Positions 52,578-62,533 of a stretch of DNA of 64,000 bases are shown piece by piece (within the stretch, counting starts at the first letter, position 1; every line of letters starts with the position of its first letter). This DNA is from Comamonas sp. SCN 65-56 (GTDB lineage: Bacteria > Pseudomonadota > Gammaproteobacteria > Burkholderiales > Burkholderiaceae_C), in the NCBI RefSeq assembly GCF_001724135.1, contig NZ_MEDS01000001.1, positions 124,001 to 188,000 of the forward strand, in the 5' to 3' direction. The notes below the pieces were generated by a model. That model was not told the DNA's origin and ran no database searches. It saw only the letters and a list, made by a program, of their open reading frames with translations. The translations under genes were made by a program, and so were the position numbers.

Positions 52578-53371
52578 CGTCATCGGCTTGCGCGTCCGAC
52601 GCTGATCTTGCCCGGCGTTTTGCCGGGCTGCAGCGTCTGTACGGCATGACCGGCGCAGCCCGCATCCGCGATGCGCATGTCGCGGTGGTGGGTGTCGGAG
52701 GTGTCGGCTCGTGGGTGGCGGAAGCACTCGTTCGCAGCGGAGTCGGGCAGCTGACGCTGATCGACTTGGACCAGGTTGCCGAGTCCAACATCAATCGCCA
52801 AGTGCATGCGCTGTCCATCACGCTGGGGCAGGCCAAGGTGGACGCCATGGCCGAGCGCATCGCGTTGATCCATCCCGGATGCGTCGTGCAGTGCGTGGAA
52901 GAGTTCGTCGAACCTGAGAACTGGCCGCACGTGCTGCCAGCGCCGGTGGATGCGGTCATCGATGCGTGCGACCAAGTGCAAGCCAAGACGGCCATGGCGG
53001 CCTGGGCGCTGCAAACCTCTGCGCTCTTCATCACGGTGGGTGCTGCCGGCGGCAAACAGCAGGCCGAGCGCGTGGAAGTTGCCGATCTTGCCGCTGCAAC
53101 GCACGATCCGCTGCTGGCGAAGCTGCGCTACGCCCTGCGCCGCCGCCACGGTGCGGCGCGTGATGGTCGCCCGCTTGGCGTCCCCTGCGTCTTCAGCCGT
53201 GAGAGCGTGGCGCCGCCAGATGCCTCGTGCACGGTGGCGGCGCCCGATGGCACGCTCAATTGCCACGGCTATGGCTCCAGCGTTGCAGTGACGGCCACGT
53301 TCGGCATGTGCGCCGCAGGCTGGGCGATGCGCGCGCTGGCAACCAAGAAAGAGCCGAAAAGCCATTTATAA
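52574..53371 (+). CDS. tcdA: tRNA threonylcarbamoyladenosine dehydratase
   Basis: The 265-residue E1-like enzyme cyclises t6A to ct6A in tRNA. It has the ATP-binding VAVVGVGGVGSWVAEALVRSG, LIDLDQVAESNINRQVHAL and VIDACDQVQAK. The cysteine-rich part PCVFSRESVAPPDASC and the C-terminal YGSSVAVTATFGMCAAGWAM are also present. The GTG overlapping the cpoB stop starts the family-like sequence. Confidence 0.93.
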   Translation: MTSSACASDADLARRFAGLQRLYGMTGAARIRDAHVAVVGVGGVGSWVAEALVRSGVGQLTLIDLDQVAESNINRQVHALSITLGQAKVDAMAERIALIHPGCVVQCVEEFVEPENWPHVLPAPVDAVIDACDQVQAKTAMAAWALQTSALFITVGAAGGKQQAERVEVADLAAATHDPLLAKLRYALRRRHGAARDGRPLGVPCVFSRESVAPPDASCTVAAPDGTLNCHGYGSSVAVTATFGMCAAGWAMRALATKKEPKSHL

Positions 53372-53391
53372 TTGCAGGCTTGGTTGAATTT

Positions 53392-53467
53392 GGGTCGTTA
53401 GCTCAGTCGGTAGAGCAGCGGACTTTTAATCCGTTGGTCGCGCGTTCGAGTCGCGCACGACCCACCA
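53392..53467 (+). tRNA. tRNA-Lys (UUU)
   Basis: The 76-base gene has acceptor stem GGGTCGT/ACGACCC, D-arm GCTCAGTCGGTAGAGC, anticodon loop CTTTTAA with anticodon TTT, T-loop TTCGAGT and encoded CCA. All arms pair. tRNA genes are common integration sites, and the stretch behind it carries integrase and toxin-antitoxin genes. Confidence 0.97.
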
Positions 53468-53883
53468 AAGCAGCAAAGGAAACCCAGCTCTTCAAACGAT
53501 AGCTGGGTTTTTTCTTGGTGACGCTTTGGGGCTTGATGCTCCCCTTCCTCAAGCCCCGCCGCTCACCAGCTCCACCGACTTGAATTTCCCCAACCTCAAA
53601 GCATCCAACCTCGCCCGCATCCGCCCCAGTATGTCGCCCATGGCGGATATGGACGCCAGCACATGGGCATCATGCTTTGCCTGTAGCCGCGCTCGAACGC
53701 GCGCCGGTGCATGCCTTTGGGCTTGATCCCGTTTCTTCGCTCCTTTCCAGCATTGCTGGTCATGAGCTAAGAAGTCCATTCTTCAAGGGCAACCTCAGTC
53801 GACGACTTCCACCAAGCTCAGGAAGCTGATGCGCACAAAGAACCCGCCATGCAGGCGGGCGTCGTTTTCGTTGGTGAAGAGGA
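53468..53883. other. interval after tRNA-Lys: terminator and weak coding traces
   Basis: Apart from the terminator at 53481-53513 no solid gene is visible. The minus strand has an open frame of 76 codons (53549-53779, MDFLAHDQQCWKGAKKRDQA...), basic in the first half, with only a weak ribosome site. A second minus-strand trace (53893-53797) reads LILFTNENDARLHGGFFVRI then SFLSLVEVVD and a stop, looking like a protein C-terminus without a start. Both may be debris of an integrated element. Confidence 0.4.
53481..53513 (+). terminator. terminator after tRNA-Lys
   Basis: AACCCAGCT (53481-53489), an 11-base loop, then AGCTGGGTT (53501-53509) and a run of T form a clear Rho-independent terminator 14 bases after the tRNA. 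Confidence 0.88.
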
Positions 53884-54231
53884 TCAAGCCAGTGAAACCG
53901 TAGCCTGCACCTGCTCCCACGGCGCGGTCAGCTTGCGGCCATCGCGCACCAGCAGTCCGGCGGCCTCCAAGGTGGCAACATCGCCATGCACGTTCTTGTA
54001 GTCACGCCCCAGCGCTTGAGCGAGTTCTCGCACATTGCCCACGGCCTGCCGGTGAACATGACGCAGCAGTTCCAAACGCTTGGGCGTCAAGGTTTCCAAC
54101 ATGGTTTGTGCGTCCAGGAATGTGACGTGGGTTTCATCGACTTGCTCGCCAACTGCTGCGCGATTCCAGGCGCCAGCAAAGCGCCCACCCATATCCGCCA
54201 AGGTGCCCACGTGTGCTTGAACTTTGTTCAT
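53884..54231 (-). CDS. HTH antitoxin of a TumE/TumA-type pair
   Basis: The 115-residue winged-helix DNA-binding protein has LTPKRLELLRHVHRQAVGNVRELAQALGRDYKNVHGDVATLEAAGLLVRD, the pattern of the HVO_A0114-like/TumA antitoxins. It follows a DUF6516-type gene with an ATGA overlap, the standard toxin-antitoxin coupling with the toxin first. It should neutralise the toxin and repress their common promoter. The last residues (APWEQVQATVSLA) look complete. Confidence 0.8.
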   Translation of the reverse strand: MNKVQAHVGTLADMGGRFAGAWNRAAVGEQVDETHVTFLDAQTMLETLTPKRLELLRHVHRQAVGNVRELAQALGRDYKNVHGDVATLEAAGLLVRDGRKLTAPWEQVQATVSLA

Positions 54232-54518
54232 GATGTACCTCCATTGGCCTGCTGTACGTCAGCCAGAAAATCAGCCACCAACTGCTCCACGCTGGTGAAG
54301 TGGTAGGGCTGTTCCACTGCGCCGACATGCTTGTGGTCGCCCTTGCCGCGCTCGTTGTCGTAGCCCACGATGCGCCGCCCATCACGGCCATAGAACAGGC
54401 GGTACTTCAGCCGATGCGGGCGTTCGGGCGATGGTGCAGGCAACTGCCATATGACCATTTCCACAATGGCTCCGTCGGGCAACAGCGCCTTGTCGTAGAA
54501 GATGCGCCGTGCTTTCAT
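54228..54518 (-). CDS. DUF6516/TumE-like toxin
   Basis: The 96-residue protein has MVIWQLPAPSPERPHRLKYRLFYGRDGRRIVGYDNERGKGDHKH, with the YDNERGKGDH-H motif characteristic of DUF6516 proteins, among them the TumE toxin. The mode of killing is not evident from sequence. It is the first gene of the pair; TTGACA (54555-54550, minus strand) is a possible -35 box, and the -10 box is unclear. Position behind a tRNA gene and before an integrase remnant suggests arrival on a mobile element. Confidence 0.78.
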   Translation of the reverse strand: MKARRIFYDKALLPDGAIVEMVIWQLPAPSPERPHRLKYRLFYGRDGRRIVGYDNERGKGDHKHVGAVEQPYHFTSVEQLVADFLADVQQANGGTS

Positions 54519-54564
54519 ATGGTGTATGAAACCATAAATTCAATGATGGTGTCAATGACCATAT

Positions 54565-54725
54565 TCAAGCGCTTTTGATATGCACCACATTGGCGCTTTG
54601 CTCTTGCAGCAGGCGCAGCAGCAGCGCCAGAGACTCGCGCTTTTCATCCATGTAGTCGTGCCCGTCGTAGTGCCGCGCCTGCGCCCCGGCAATGCCATGG
54701 GACTGCAAGAGCCGTGCGCCTTGGC
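54565..54725 (-). pseudogene. C-terminal remnant of a tyrosine-type site-specific integrase
   Basis: The minus strand reads ...CERQGARLLQSHGIAGAQARHYDGHDYMDEKRESLALLLRLLQEQ with NVVHIKSA and a stop at 54565. ARHYDGHDYMDEKR-L-L----Q is the typical tail of phage/island integrases just after the catalytic Tyr (here in HYD). Nothing of the rest of the enzyme remains; upstream lies an unrelated gene. It marks a past integration next to tRNA-Lys. Confidence 0.6.
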
Positions 54726-54727
54726 GT

Positions 54728-55138
54728 TCACACCAGCATATCCAGCTGCATTGCGGTCACCGGCATGCCGTCGTTCAGAAGGTAGCTCGGCGTGGTGCTG
54801 TTCTCGCCGGCGAAATTGTCGTAGTCGTAGGCGGTGGCCAGCGATTCGAGCCCCAGGCCATCGCCAAACGGCACGCCGAAGCGATTGGGCTGAAGCCAAG
54901 ACGTGTCGCTCAGCAGTGGCGATGGTGTGGTGATCGCCTGCAAAACCCAGTCTCGCATCAAGGCCATGAGCCCCGGGTCTTCCTGAAGGGCGGCGCTACC
55001 GGGGGTAGAGACTGGTGTCAGGTCGTTGACGAAAGCACGGAGCGCGGCAGTCTCCAGCAAGGCATCGTCCGAGGGCAGCGGCTGCGTCATCGGGCGGATA
55101 GATTGCATCCAGGGCGATGAAACGGCGTCTATGGACAT
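54728..55138 (-). CDS. hypothetical protein, 136 residues
   Basis: I do not recognise this protein. It has no signal peptide or membrane segment and is rich in Pro, Ser, Thr and Leu. Acidic and aromatic residues gather in the C-terminal third (FGDGLGLESLATAYDYDNFAGENSTTPSYLL). The ATG at 55138 has a strong AAGGAG at a proper distance, which argues it is real. It lies between an integrase remnant and ftsY, so it may be cargo of the same island. Confidence 0.5.
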   Translation of the reverse strand: MSIDAVSSPWMQSIRPMTQPLPSDDALLETAALRAFVNDLTPVSTPGSAALQEDPGLMALMRDWVLQAITTPSPLLSDTSWLQPNRFGVPFGDGLGLESLATAYDYDNFAGENSTTPSYLLNDGMPVTAMQLDMLV

Positions 55139-55243
55139 GATGGACTCCTTGAGCGCTCACGCCAGTGAGATGGTGTCACCGTGCGATGGGTTGCTGTGCG
55201 TTTGCAACCAATTGTCTCGCTCTGCTCGCGGGGGGGCACGACT

Positions 55244-56392
<1,149 letters not shown>

Positions 56393-56421
56393 TGCGAAGT
56401 TTCTAGAATCGCAGCCATTCT

Positions 56422-57864
56422 ATGAAACACACCCTTCTTTTATGCGCGGTGCTGCTGGCCGGCTGCAGCACAACCGCGCCGCCGCAGTCTGCGGCACCTG
56501 CTGGTGGCGTGCAAGCGCTGGTTGCCACCGCGTCCGGGGCGCAGGAATTTCGCCTCGCCAATGGCATGACGCTCATCGTGCAGCCGGACCACCGCGCGCC
56601 GACGGCGATCCAGATGCTCTGGGTGCGCACCGGCAGCATGGACGAGGTCAATGGCACGACGGGCGTGGCGCATGTGGTGGAGCACATGATGTTCAAGGGC
56701 TCGGCCAAGCTCGCGCCTGGTGAGTTTTCACGCCGCGTGGCGCAGTTGGGCGGGCAGGAGAACGCCTTCACCACGCGCGACTACACCGGCTATTACCAGC
56801 AGATTCCGGCCGGCCGCCTCAAGAATGTGATGCAGCTGGAGGCAGACCGCTTCGCGCACAACCAGTGGCCCGATGAGGAGTTCCGCAAGGAGATCGAAGT
56901 CATCAAGGAAGAGCGGCGCATGCGCACCGACGATCAGCCGCGCGCCGCGCTGATGGAGCAGCTCAATGCCGCCACGTTCATGGCCTCGCCCTACCACCAT
57001 CCGGTCATTGGCTGGATGAACGATCTGGACCATCTGCAGCCCGACGATGTGCGGCATTTTTATCGCACCTGGTACACGCCCGCCAATGCCGCGCTGGTGA
57101 TTGCCGGTGATGTCGATCCGCAGCAGGTGCGCGCCTGGGCCGAAGAGATTTATGGCCGGCTGCCGGTGCAGGCGCTGCCGCAGCGCAAGCCGCAGCTGGA
57201 GCCGGAGCAAAAAGGCATGCGGCGCATCAGTTTCAAGGCGCCCGCGGAGCAGGCGTATGTGGCGCTGGCCTTTCACATCCCGGCGATGCGCCAGTTGCAG
57301 GAGCTTGCCGCCAGCGACAAGGATGCGCTCTCGCTGCTGGTGCTCTCGGCGGTGCTCAGCGGTTACGACGGCGCGCGGCTCGACCGCGCGCTGACCCAGG
57401 GGCCTGACCGCGTGGCCGACAGCACCAGTGCCTGGGCCTCGGTGTTCGGGCGCGGGCCTGCGGTGTTCATGCTGAGCGGTGTGCCGGCGCAGGGCAAGAG
57501 CGCGGCCGATGTGGAATCCGCTTTGCGCGCCGAAGTGGCGCGGGTGGCCAGGGAGGGCGTCAGCAGCGCCGAGCTCTCGCGTGTGAAGGCGCAATGGGCG
57601 GCATCGACGATTTACGCCCGCGATTCCCTGCGCGGCCAGGCAAGCGACCTGGGCAGCAACTGGATCCAGGGCCTGCCGCTGGATGCGGACGATCGCCTGC
57701 TGGCGCTGTTGCAGAACGTCACACCGGCAGAGGTGCAATCGGTCGCCGCGCGCTATTTCGGCGATGACCAGCTCACCGTCGGCACCCTGGTGCCCCAGCC
57801 GGTCGCCGCGGGTGCCAAGGTGCGCCCGGCGGCACCAGGCGGCGCCGCAGGCGCGATTCGGTAA
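56422..57864 (+). CDS. M16 family zinc metallopeptidase, catalytic subunit, lipoprotein
   Basis: The 480-residue protein has lipobox LLAGCSTT (Cys15), the inverted zinc motif HVVEH (H84, E87, H88) and a downstream Glu in the LEADRFAHNQW region. The second lobe is typical of pitrilysin-like peptidases. It is 22 bases upstream of a second M16 gene lacking the zinc motif, so the two are likely a heterodimer, as in PqqF/PqqG or mitochondrial processing peptidase. The substrates are periplasmic peptides if the lipoprotein signal is right. Confidence 0.9.
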   Translation: MKHTLLLCAVLLAGCSTTAPPQSAAPAGGVQALVATASGAQEFRLANGMTLIVQPDHRAPTAIQMLWVRTGSMDEVNGTTGVAHVVEHMMFKGSAKLAPGEFSRRVAQLGGQENAFTTRDYTGYYQQIPAGRLKNVMQLEADRFAHNQWPDEEFRKEIEVIKEERRMRTDDQPRAALMEQLNAATFMASPYHHPVIGWMNDLDHLQPDDVRHFYRTWYTPANAALVIAGDVDPQQVRAWAEEIYGRLPVQALPQRKPQLEPEQKGMRRISFKAPAEQAYVALAFHIPAMRQLQELAASDKDALSLLVLSAVLSGYDGARLDRALTQGPDRVADSTSAWASVFGRGPAVFMLSGVPAQGKSAADVESALRAEVARVAREGVSSAELSRVKAQWAASTIYARDSLRGQASDLGSNWIQGLPLDADDRLLALLQNVTPAEVQSVAARYFGDDQLTVGTLVPQPVAAGAKVRPAAPGGAAGAIR

Positions 57865-57886
57865 ACGGCGGGAGCGGGAGCAGGGC

Positions 57887-59254
57887 ATGGTAAAAATCAT
57901 CAAAAAGATAGCTTGCAGCGCTCTATTGACGGGCGCTGCAGGCATTTTTTATATGCAGAGTGCGTTTGCATTGCTGCCGATAGAGCACTGGACGCAGCCC
58001 AGTGGCGCCGAGGTCTGGCTGGTGCGGAGTCCGGCAATTCCCATGGTGGATGTGCAGGTGGATTTCGATGCCGGCAGCCGCCGCGACCCGGCCGCGCAGG
58101 CGGGACTGGCCAGCGCGGCGGCGCTGATGAGCGCCAAGGGCGTGCAGGCGGAAGGTGGCATGCCGGCGCTCGATGAGAACCAGCTCGGCGAAGCCTGGGC
58201 CGACCTGGGCGCCAGCCTGGACGCCGGCGCCGGGCGCGATGCGCTGAGCTTCTCGCTGCGCTCGCTCACCAAGCCTGAGCTGCTCGATCGCGCGGTGCAG
58301 TTGGCGGCCCGCCAGATCGCCCAGCCCAGCTACCCGCAGGCGGTGTGGCAGCGCGAGCGCGCACGCTGGCAGGCGGCGATTGCCGAAGCGGACACCAAGC
58401 CCGGCACCGTGGCCGGCAAGGCCTTCGCCAAGGCGGTGTACGGCAGCCATCCCTATGGCCAGCAGACCACGGCGCAGACGCTGAACGCCATAGAGACCGC
58501 TGATCTGCGCGCCTGGCACACACGCTATCTGCAGCGTTGCCGCGCGCGCGTGGCAGTGGTGGGGGCGGTGAGCCGCGCGCAGGCGCAAGGCTTGGTCGAT
58601 GGCCTGCTGGCGCGGCTGCCGGCCGGTGATGCGCAGCGTTGCGCGGCACCGCCGGCACTGCCGCCGCTGCAACCGCTGAGCAAGGCGCAGGAGCTCGATA
58701 TTCCCTTCCAGTCGGCGCAGGCGCATGTGCTCATCGGCCAGCCCGGCTTTGTGCGCAGCGATCCGGATTTCCTCGCCCTGCTGGTGGGTGACCATATCCT
58801 GGGCGGTGGCGGTTTTGCCTCGCTGCTCACGGAAGAGGTGCGCGAGAAGCGCGGGCTTTCTTACAGCGTTTTCAGCGAGTTCACGCCGGGTTTGTCGGCA
58901 GGGGCCTTCGTTGCCGGTTTGCAGACGCGGCCGGACCAGGCGGCCGAGGCGATTCAGGTCACGCGCGCCGTGATTGCCGACTTTGTCAAGAACGGCCCAA
59001 CCGAGGCCCAGTTGCGCGCGGCCAAGGACAACCTGATCGGCGGCTTTGCGCTGCGCATCGACAGCAACCGCAAGCTGCTGGGCAACGTCGTCAACATCGC
59101 GCGCAATGGGCTGCCGCTGGATTACCTGGAACACTGGACGGACCGCGTGGAGGCGCTCACCGTGGCTGACGTGAAGGCGGCGATGCAGCGCAAGCTCCAA
59201 CCCGATCGCATGGTGACCGTGGTCGTGGGCGCCAAGCCGGCGGGCAAACCGTGA
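57887..59254 (+). CDS. M16 family peptidase-like protein, inactive subunit
   Basis: The 455-residue protein has a signal-like N-terminus (ACSALLTGAAGIFYMQSAFA) and two M16 lobes. At the place of HxxEH it reads ASAAALMSAKG, with no zinc ligands. The C-terminal lobe has the substrate-binding feature LTEEVREKRGLSYSVFSEF (R-Y type). Such inactive partners shape the chamber of a heterodimeric peptidase. It follows the catalytic subunit closely and overlaps rsmD. Confidence 0.88.
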   Translation: MVKIIKKIACSALLTGAAGIFYMQSAFALLPIEHWTQPSGAEVWLVRSPAIPMVDVQVDFDAGSRRDPAAQAGLASAAALMSAKGVQAEGGMPALDENQLGEAWADLGASLDAGAGRDALSFSLRSLTKPELLDRAVQLAARQIAQPSYPQAVWQRERARWQAAIAEADTKPGTVAGKAFAKAVYGSHPYGQQTTAQTLNAIETADLRAWHTRYLQRCRARVAVVGAVSRAQAQGLVDGLLARLPAGDAQRCAAPPALPPLQPLSKAQELDIPFQSAQAHVLIGQPGFVRSDPDFLALLVGDHILGGGGFASLLTEEVREKRGLSYSVFSEFTPGLSAGAFVAGLQTRPDQAAEAIQVTRAVIADFVKNGPTEAQLRAAKDNLIGGFALRIDSNRKLLGNVVNIARNGLPLDYLEHWTDRVEALTVADVKAAMQRKLQPDRMVTVVVGAKPAGKP

Positions 59255-59838
59255 GCAAGAGCGCTGCCCGCCCCGCGGGTGAGGTGCGCATCATCGGCGG
59301 GCAATGGAAGCGCACCCGCCTGCCGGTGGCGGACCGCCCGGGTCTGCGCCCCACGCCCGACCGGGTGCGCGAGACGCTGTTCAACTGGCTCGGGCAGGAC
59401 TTGACCGGCTGGCGCGTGTTCGATGCGTTCGCCGGAACCGGCGCCCTGGGGCTGGAAGCGGCCTCGCGCGGCGCGACGCAGGTGCTGCTGGTGGAGCACG
59501 ACGGGGTTTTGGTGCAGGGCATTGCGCGGCTGGCGCAGAAGCTGCAGGCCAGCCAGGTGCAGGTGCGCCGCGGCGATGGCGTGGCGCAGTTGGCGCAGTG
59601 CGCGGGGCAGAGCCAGGACCTCGTGCTGCTCGATCCGCCGTTTGACGCGGCGGCGCTGTTCGTGCCCGCGCTGCAGGCCGCGGCCCGGGCGGTTGCTCCG
59701 CATGGCTGGATTTACCTGGAAGCGCCCAGGCACTGGGAAGCGACAGCACTGGCACCGCTGGGCCTGGCGTGCCAGCGCTACCTCAAGGCCGGTGCGGCGC
59801 ATGCCCATCTGCTGCAGCGCTTGCCGGTGCACTCCTGA
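59251..59838 (+). CDS. rsmD: 16S rRNA (guanine966-N2)-methyltransferase
   Basis: The 195-residue SAM-dependent enzyme has RIIGGQWKRTRLPVAD, LRPTPDRVRETLFNWL, FAGTGALGLEAASRGA (SAM binding) and the catalytic LLDPPFD. The motifs and length match RsmD. It starts with GTG overlapping the M16 gene and is followed by coaD after 96 bases. Confidence 0.94.
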   Translation: MSKSAARPAGEVRIIGGQWKRTRLPVADRPGLRPTPDRVRETLFNWLGQDLTGWRVFDAFAGTGALGLEAASRGATQVLLVEHDGVLVQGIARLAQKLQASQVQVRRGDGVAQLAQCAGQSQDLVLLDPPFDAAALFVPALQAAARAVAPHGWIYLEAPRHWEATALAPLGLACQRYLKAGAAHAHLLQRLPVHS

Positions 59839-59934
59839 AAGTGAAGCTGATGGCGCTTGCCAGCCGTGCGCTGGAGGCCTGTTTGATTCAAATCGCAGGA
59901 TAATGGCGGCCGACCCGCCGCTGGAGCCTGCCCC

Positions 59935-60423
59935 ATGTCCGCCACGATAGCCGTCTTTCCCGGAACCTTCGACCCCATCACCTTGGGGCATGAAGACATG
60001 CTGCGCCGAGCGGCGGCGCTGTTTGGCACGGTGATCGTCGCCGTGGCCATGGCGCACCACAAGAAGACGCTGTTCACGCTCGATGAGCGGCTGCAGCTGG
60101 CGCGCGATGCGCTGGCGGACCGGCCCAACGTGCAGGTGCAGGCCTTTGACGGCCTGGTGACCGAGTTTGCCGTGGCGCATGGCGCGCGGGTGATGGTGCG
60201 TGGCCTGCGCTCGGGCACCGACCTGGATTACGAATACCAGCTCGCCGGCATGAACCGCCATCTGCGGCCCGAGGTCGATACCGTCTTCCTCACGCCCGAT
60301 GCGCGCTGGCAATCCATCAGCAGTACCTTGGTGCGCGAAATTGCGCAACTCGGCGGCAAGGTGGATGGCCTGGTCAGCAGCACGGTGCTGCCGCGCCTGC
60401 TGGCCAAGGTGGGCCGGGCGTAG
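59935..60423 (+). CDS. coaD: phosphopantetheine adenylyltransferase
   Basis: The 162-residue enzyme of coenzyme A synthesis has the nucleotidyltransferase motif FPGTFDPITLGHEDML (T/HxGH). VRGLRSGTDLDYEYQLAGMNRHL and the ISST segment (WQSISSTLVREIA) are also present. Length and order after rsmD are standard. Confidence 0.96.
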   Translation: MSATIAVFPGTFDPITLGHEDMLRRAAALFGTVIVAVAMAHHKKTLFTLDERLQLARDALADRPNVQVQAFDGLVTEFAVAHGARVMVRGLRSGTDLDYEYQLAGMNRHLRPEVDTVFLTPDARWQSISSTLVREIAQLGGKVDGLVSSTVLPRLLAKVGRA

Positions 60424-60480
60424 TCAATTTTTTGATAGCTGCAGACGCTTTCCCACCAAGAGCTGGAGCCGTTTTTCCTT

Positions 60481-62358
60481 CTAGTTCGGCCCTGCGGATT
60501 CCGTCCATTCCTCGGGTACTTGCGAGGCTGATGCGCCGGTTGGCCGGGCGCGCGCCTGTTCGGGCACGATGGCGCTGAGCGGCGCCGGGTGCGGCGCGTG
60601 CCTGCGCGTGAGCGCTTCGGCGATTTGCACCGCCGAGGCAGGGCGCCCGGCCACCGTGGGGCGCAGGATGTCCGGGTCACTCTGCAGCTCTTGCGGCGTG
60701 GGAACATGCGGCGCGAAGCTGTGCGCGTCGGCCAGCGGCCAGTACAGGCGGTAGGTGTTGTGCTGGTGCGCCAGGTCGTCGAGGATGGCGCGCCGCTCCA
60801 TCGTCGGCATCAGCGCCGAGAGCAGGCGGATGCGCGCGCTGTCCAGGCGCCGCACGATGTGGTGGGTGCTGAGCTGGTCGGGGTGCATCAGGCCGGCGGC
60901 CTGCAGCAGCTCTTTCAGCGCATGCAGCGTGTTGGCGTGGTACTGGGCCACGCGCGGCGCCTTGTTGGAGACGACGAGGGCTTTTTCACGCACCGGGTCC
61001 TGCGTGGTGATGCCGGTGGGGCAAAAGCCGGTGTGGCAGACCTGCGCCTGGATGCAACCCAGTGCCATCATGAAGCCGCGCCCGGAGTTGCACCAGTCGG
61101 CGCCCAGCGCGAACATGCGCGCCAGATCAAACGAGGTGATGACCTTGCCCGCGGCGCCGATCTTGATGCGCTCGCGCAGCCCCACGCCGATCAGCGTGTT
61201 GTGCACCAGGTGCAGGCCTTCCTGCACCGGCGCGCCCATGTGGTCGGCGAACTCGATCGGCGCCGCGCCGGTGCCGCCCTCGGCCCCGTCGACGACGATG
61301 TAGTCGGGCGTGATGTCGGTCTCCAGCATCGCCTTGACGATGCCGAACCACTCCCAGATATGGCCTATGCACAGCTTGAAACCGACCGGCTTGCCGCCCG
61401 AGAGCTCGCGCAGGCGGGCGATGAAGTGCATCATTTCCACCGGCGTGGAGAAGGCGCTGTGCGAAGACGGCGAGACACAATCCTCGCCCTCGGGCACGCC
61501 GCGCGCGGCGGCGATTTCGGTCGTCACCTTGGCGCCGGGCAGGATGCCGCCATGCCCGGGCTTGGCGCCCTGGCTCAGCTTGATCTCGATCATCCGCACC
61601 TGCGAGCTGGTCGCCTGATCGGCGAAGCGCTCGGGGTTGAAGCTGCCGTCCGGGTTGCGGCAGCCAAAGTAGCCTGAGCCTATTTCCCAGATCAGATCGC
61701 CGCCGTTCTGGCGGTGGTAGCGGCTGATGCCACCCTCACCGGTGTCGTGCGCGAAGTCGCCCATCTTCGCGCCCAGGTTCAGTGCCAGGATGGCGTTGGC
61801 CGACAGCGCGCCGAAGCTCATCGCCGAGATGTTGAACACGCTGGCGTTGTAGGGCTGGGTGCAGGGGGAGACGCCGGCGCGCGGCTGGCCCGGCTGGCCG
61901 CCGATCCAGATGCGGAAGTCGTGCGAGTCGATCTTGGTGGTCTGCAGCGAATGGTTGATCCACTCATAGCCCTTGGCGCCCACATCCAGCTTGGTGCCGA
62001 AGGGCCGCACGTCGGGCACGCCCTTGGCGCGCTGGTAGACCACGGTGCGCTGTGCGCGGGTGAAGGGCTCGCCCTTGTCGATGTCGCCCTCGATGAAGTA
62101 CTGGCGGATTTCTGGGCGAATGAACTCCAGGAAAAAGCGCATGTGCCCGAGGATAGGGTAATTGCGCAGCACCGCATGGCGCGTCTGGCGCAGGTCGTAG
62201 AGGCCGACGACGATCAGTGCGCACGCCAGCGCGAACACGCCGAGCGGCCAGGCGCCCGGGCGCATGGCCATCCAGGGCAGGCTGACGACGGCCGCCAGCA
62301 CGCACAGCGCGAAGGTGGTGTAGCGCACATGCGTGGCCACGAAGTGGGGATGGGACAT
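60481..62358 (-). CDS. FMN-binding glutamate synthase family protein
   Basis: The 625-residue protein has two N-terminal membrane segments (YTTFALCVLAAVVSLPWMA, LGVFALACALIVVGLYDL). The FMN and iron-sulfur domain of glutamate synthase large subunits follows: NISAMSFGALSANAI, HDTGEGGISRYHRQNGGDLIWEIGSGYFG, QGAKPGHGGILPG, VDGAEGGTGAAP and the cysteine cluster CIQAQVCHTGFCPTGITTQD. There is no glutaminase or NADPH domain, so it is an orphan GltB2-like membrane enzyme of unknown substrate. The ATG at 62358 (MSHPHF) was preferred to 62373. Confidence 0.9.
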   Translation of the reverse strand: MSHPHFVATHVRYTTFALCVLAAVVSLPWMAMRPGAWPLGVFALACALIVVGLYDLRQTRHAVLRNYPILGHMRFFLEFIRPEIRQYFIEGDIDKGEPFTRAQRTVVYQRAKGVPDVRPFGTKLDVGAKGYEWINHSLQTTKIDSHDFRIWIGGQPGQPRAGVSPCTQPYNASVFNISAMSFGALSANAILALNLGAKMGDFAHDTGEGGISRYHRQNGGDLIWEIGSGYFGCRNPDGSFNPERFADQATSSQVRMIEIKLSQGAKPGHGGILPGAKVTTEIAAARGVPEGEDCVSPSSHSAFSTPVEMMHFIARLRELSGGKPVGFKLCIGHIWEWFGIVKAMLETDITPDYIVVDGAEGGTGAAPIEFADHMGAPVQEGLHLVHNTLIGVGLRERIKIGAAGKVITSFDLARMFALGADWCNSGRGFMMALGCIQAQVCHTGFCPTGITTQDPVREKALVVSNKAPRVAQYHANTLHALKELLQAAGLMHPDQLSTHHIVRRLDSARIRLLSALMPTMERRAILDDLAHQHNTYRLYWPLADAHSFAPHVPTPQELQSDPDILRPTVAGRPASAVQIAEALTRRHAPHPAPLSAIVPEQARARPTGASASQVPEEWTESAGPN

Positions 62359-62533
62359 TGCCGGAGCTTCCAAAGCCGTGATGAGCCATGCTAGCCCACT
62401 GCGCCAATTTTGGGCACCGGGTTTTCAGCCATGCACCGCCGCGCCGCCGGCGAAGGCGCAGGTACAGGCGGGCGGTTTAAGCCCTGCTTCAGCCAGCGCC
62501 CCCACAGTGGGCCCAACCATTGGGCACGATGCG

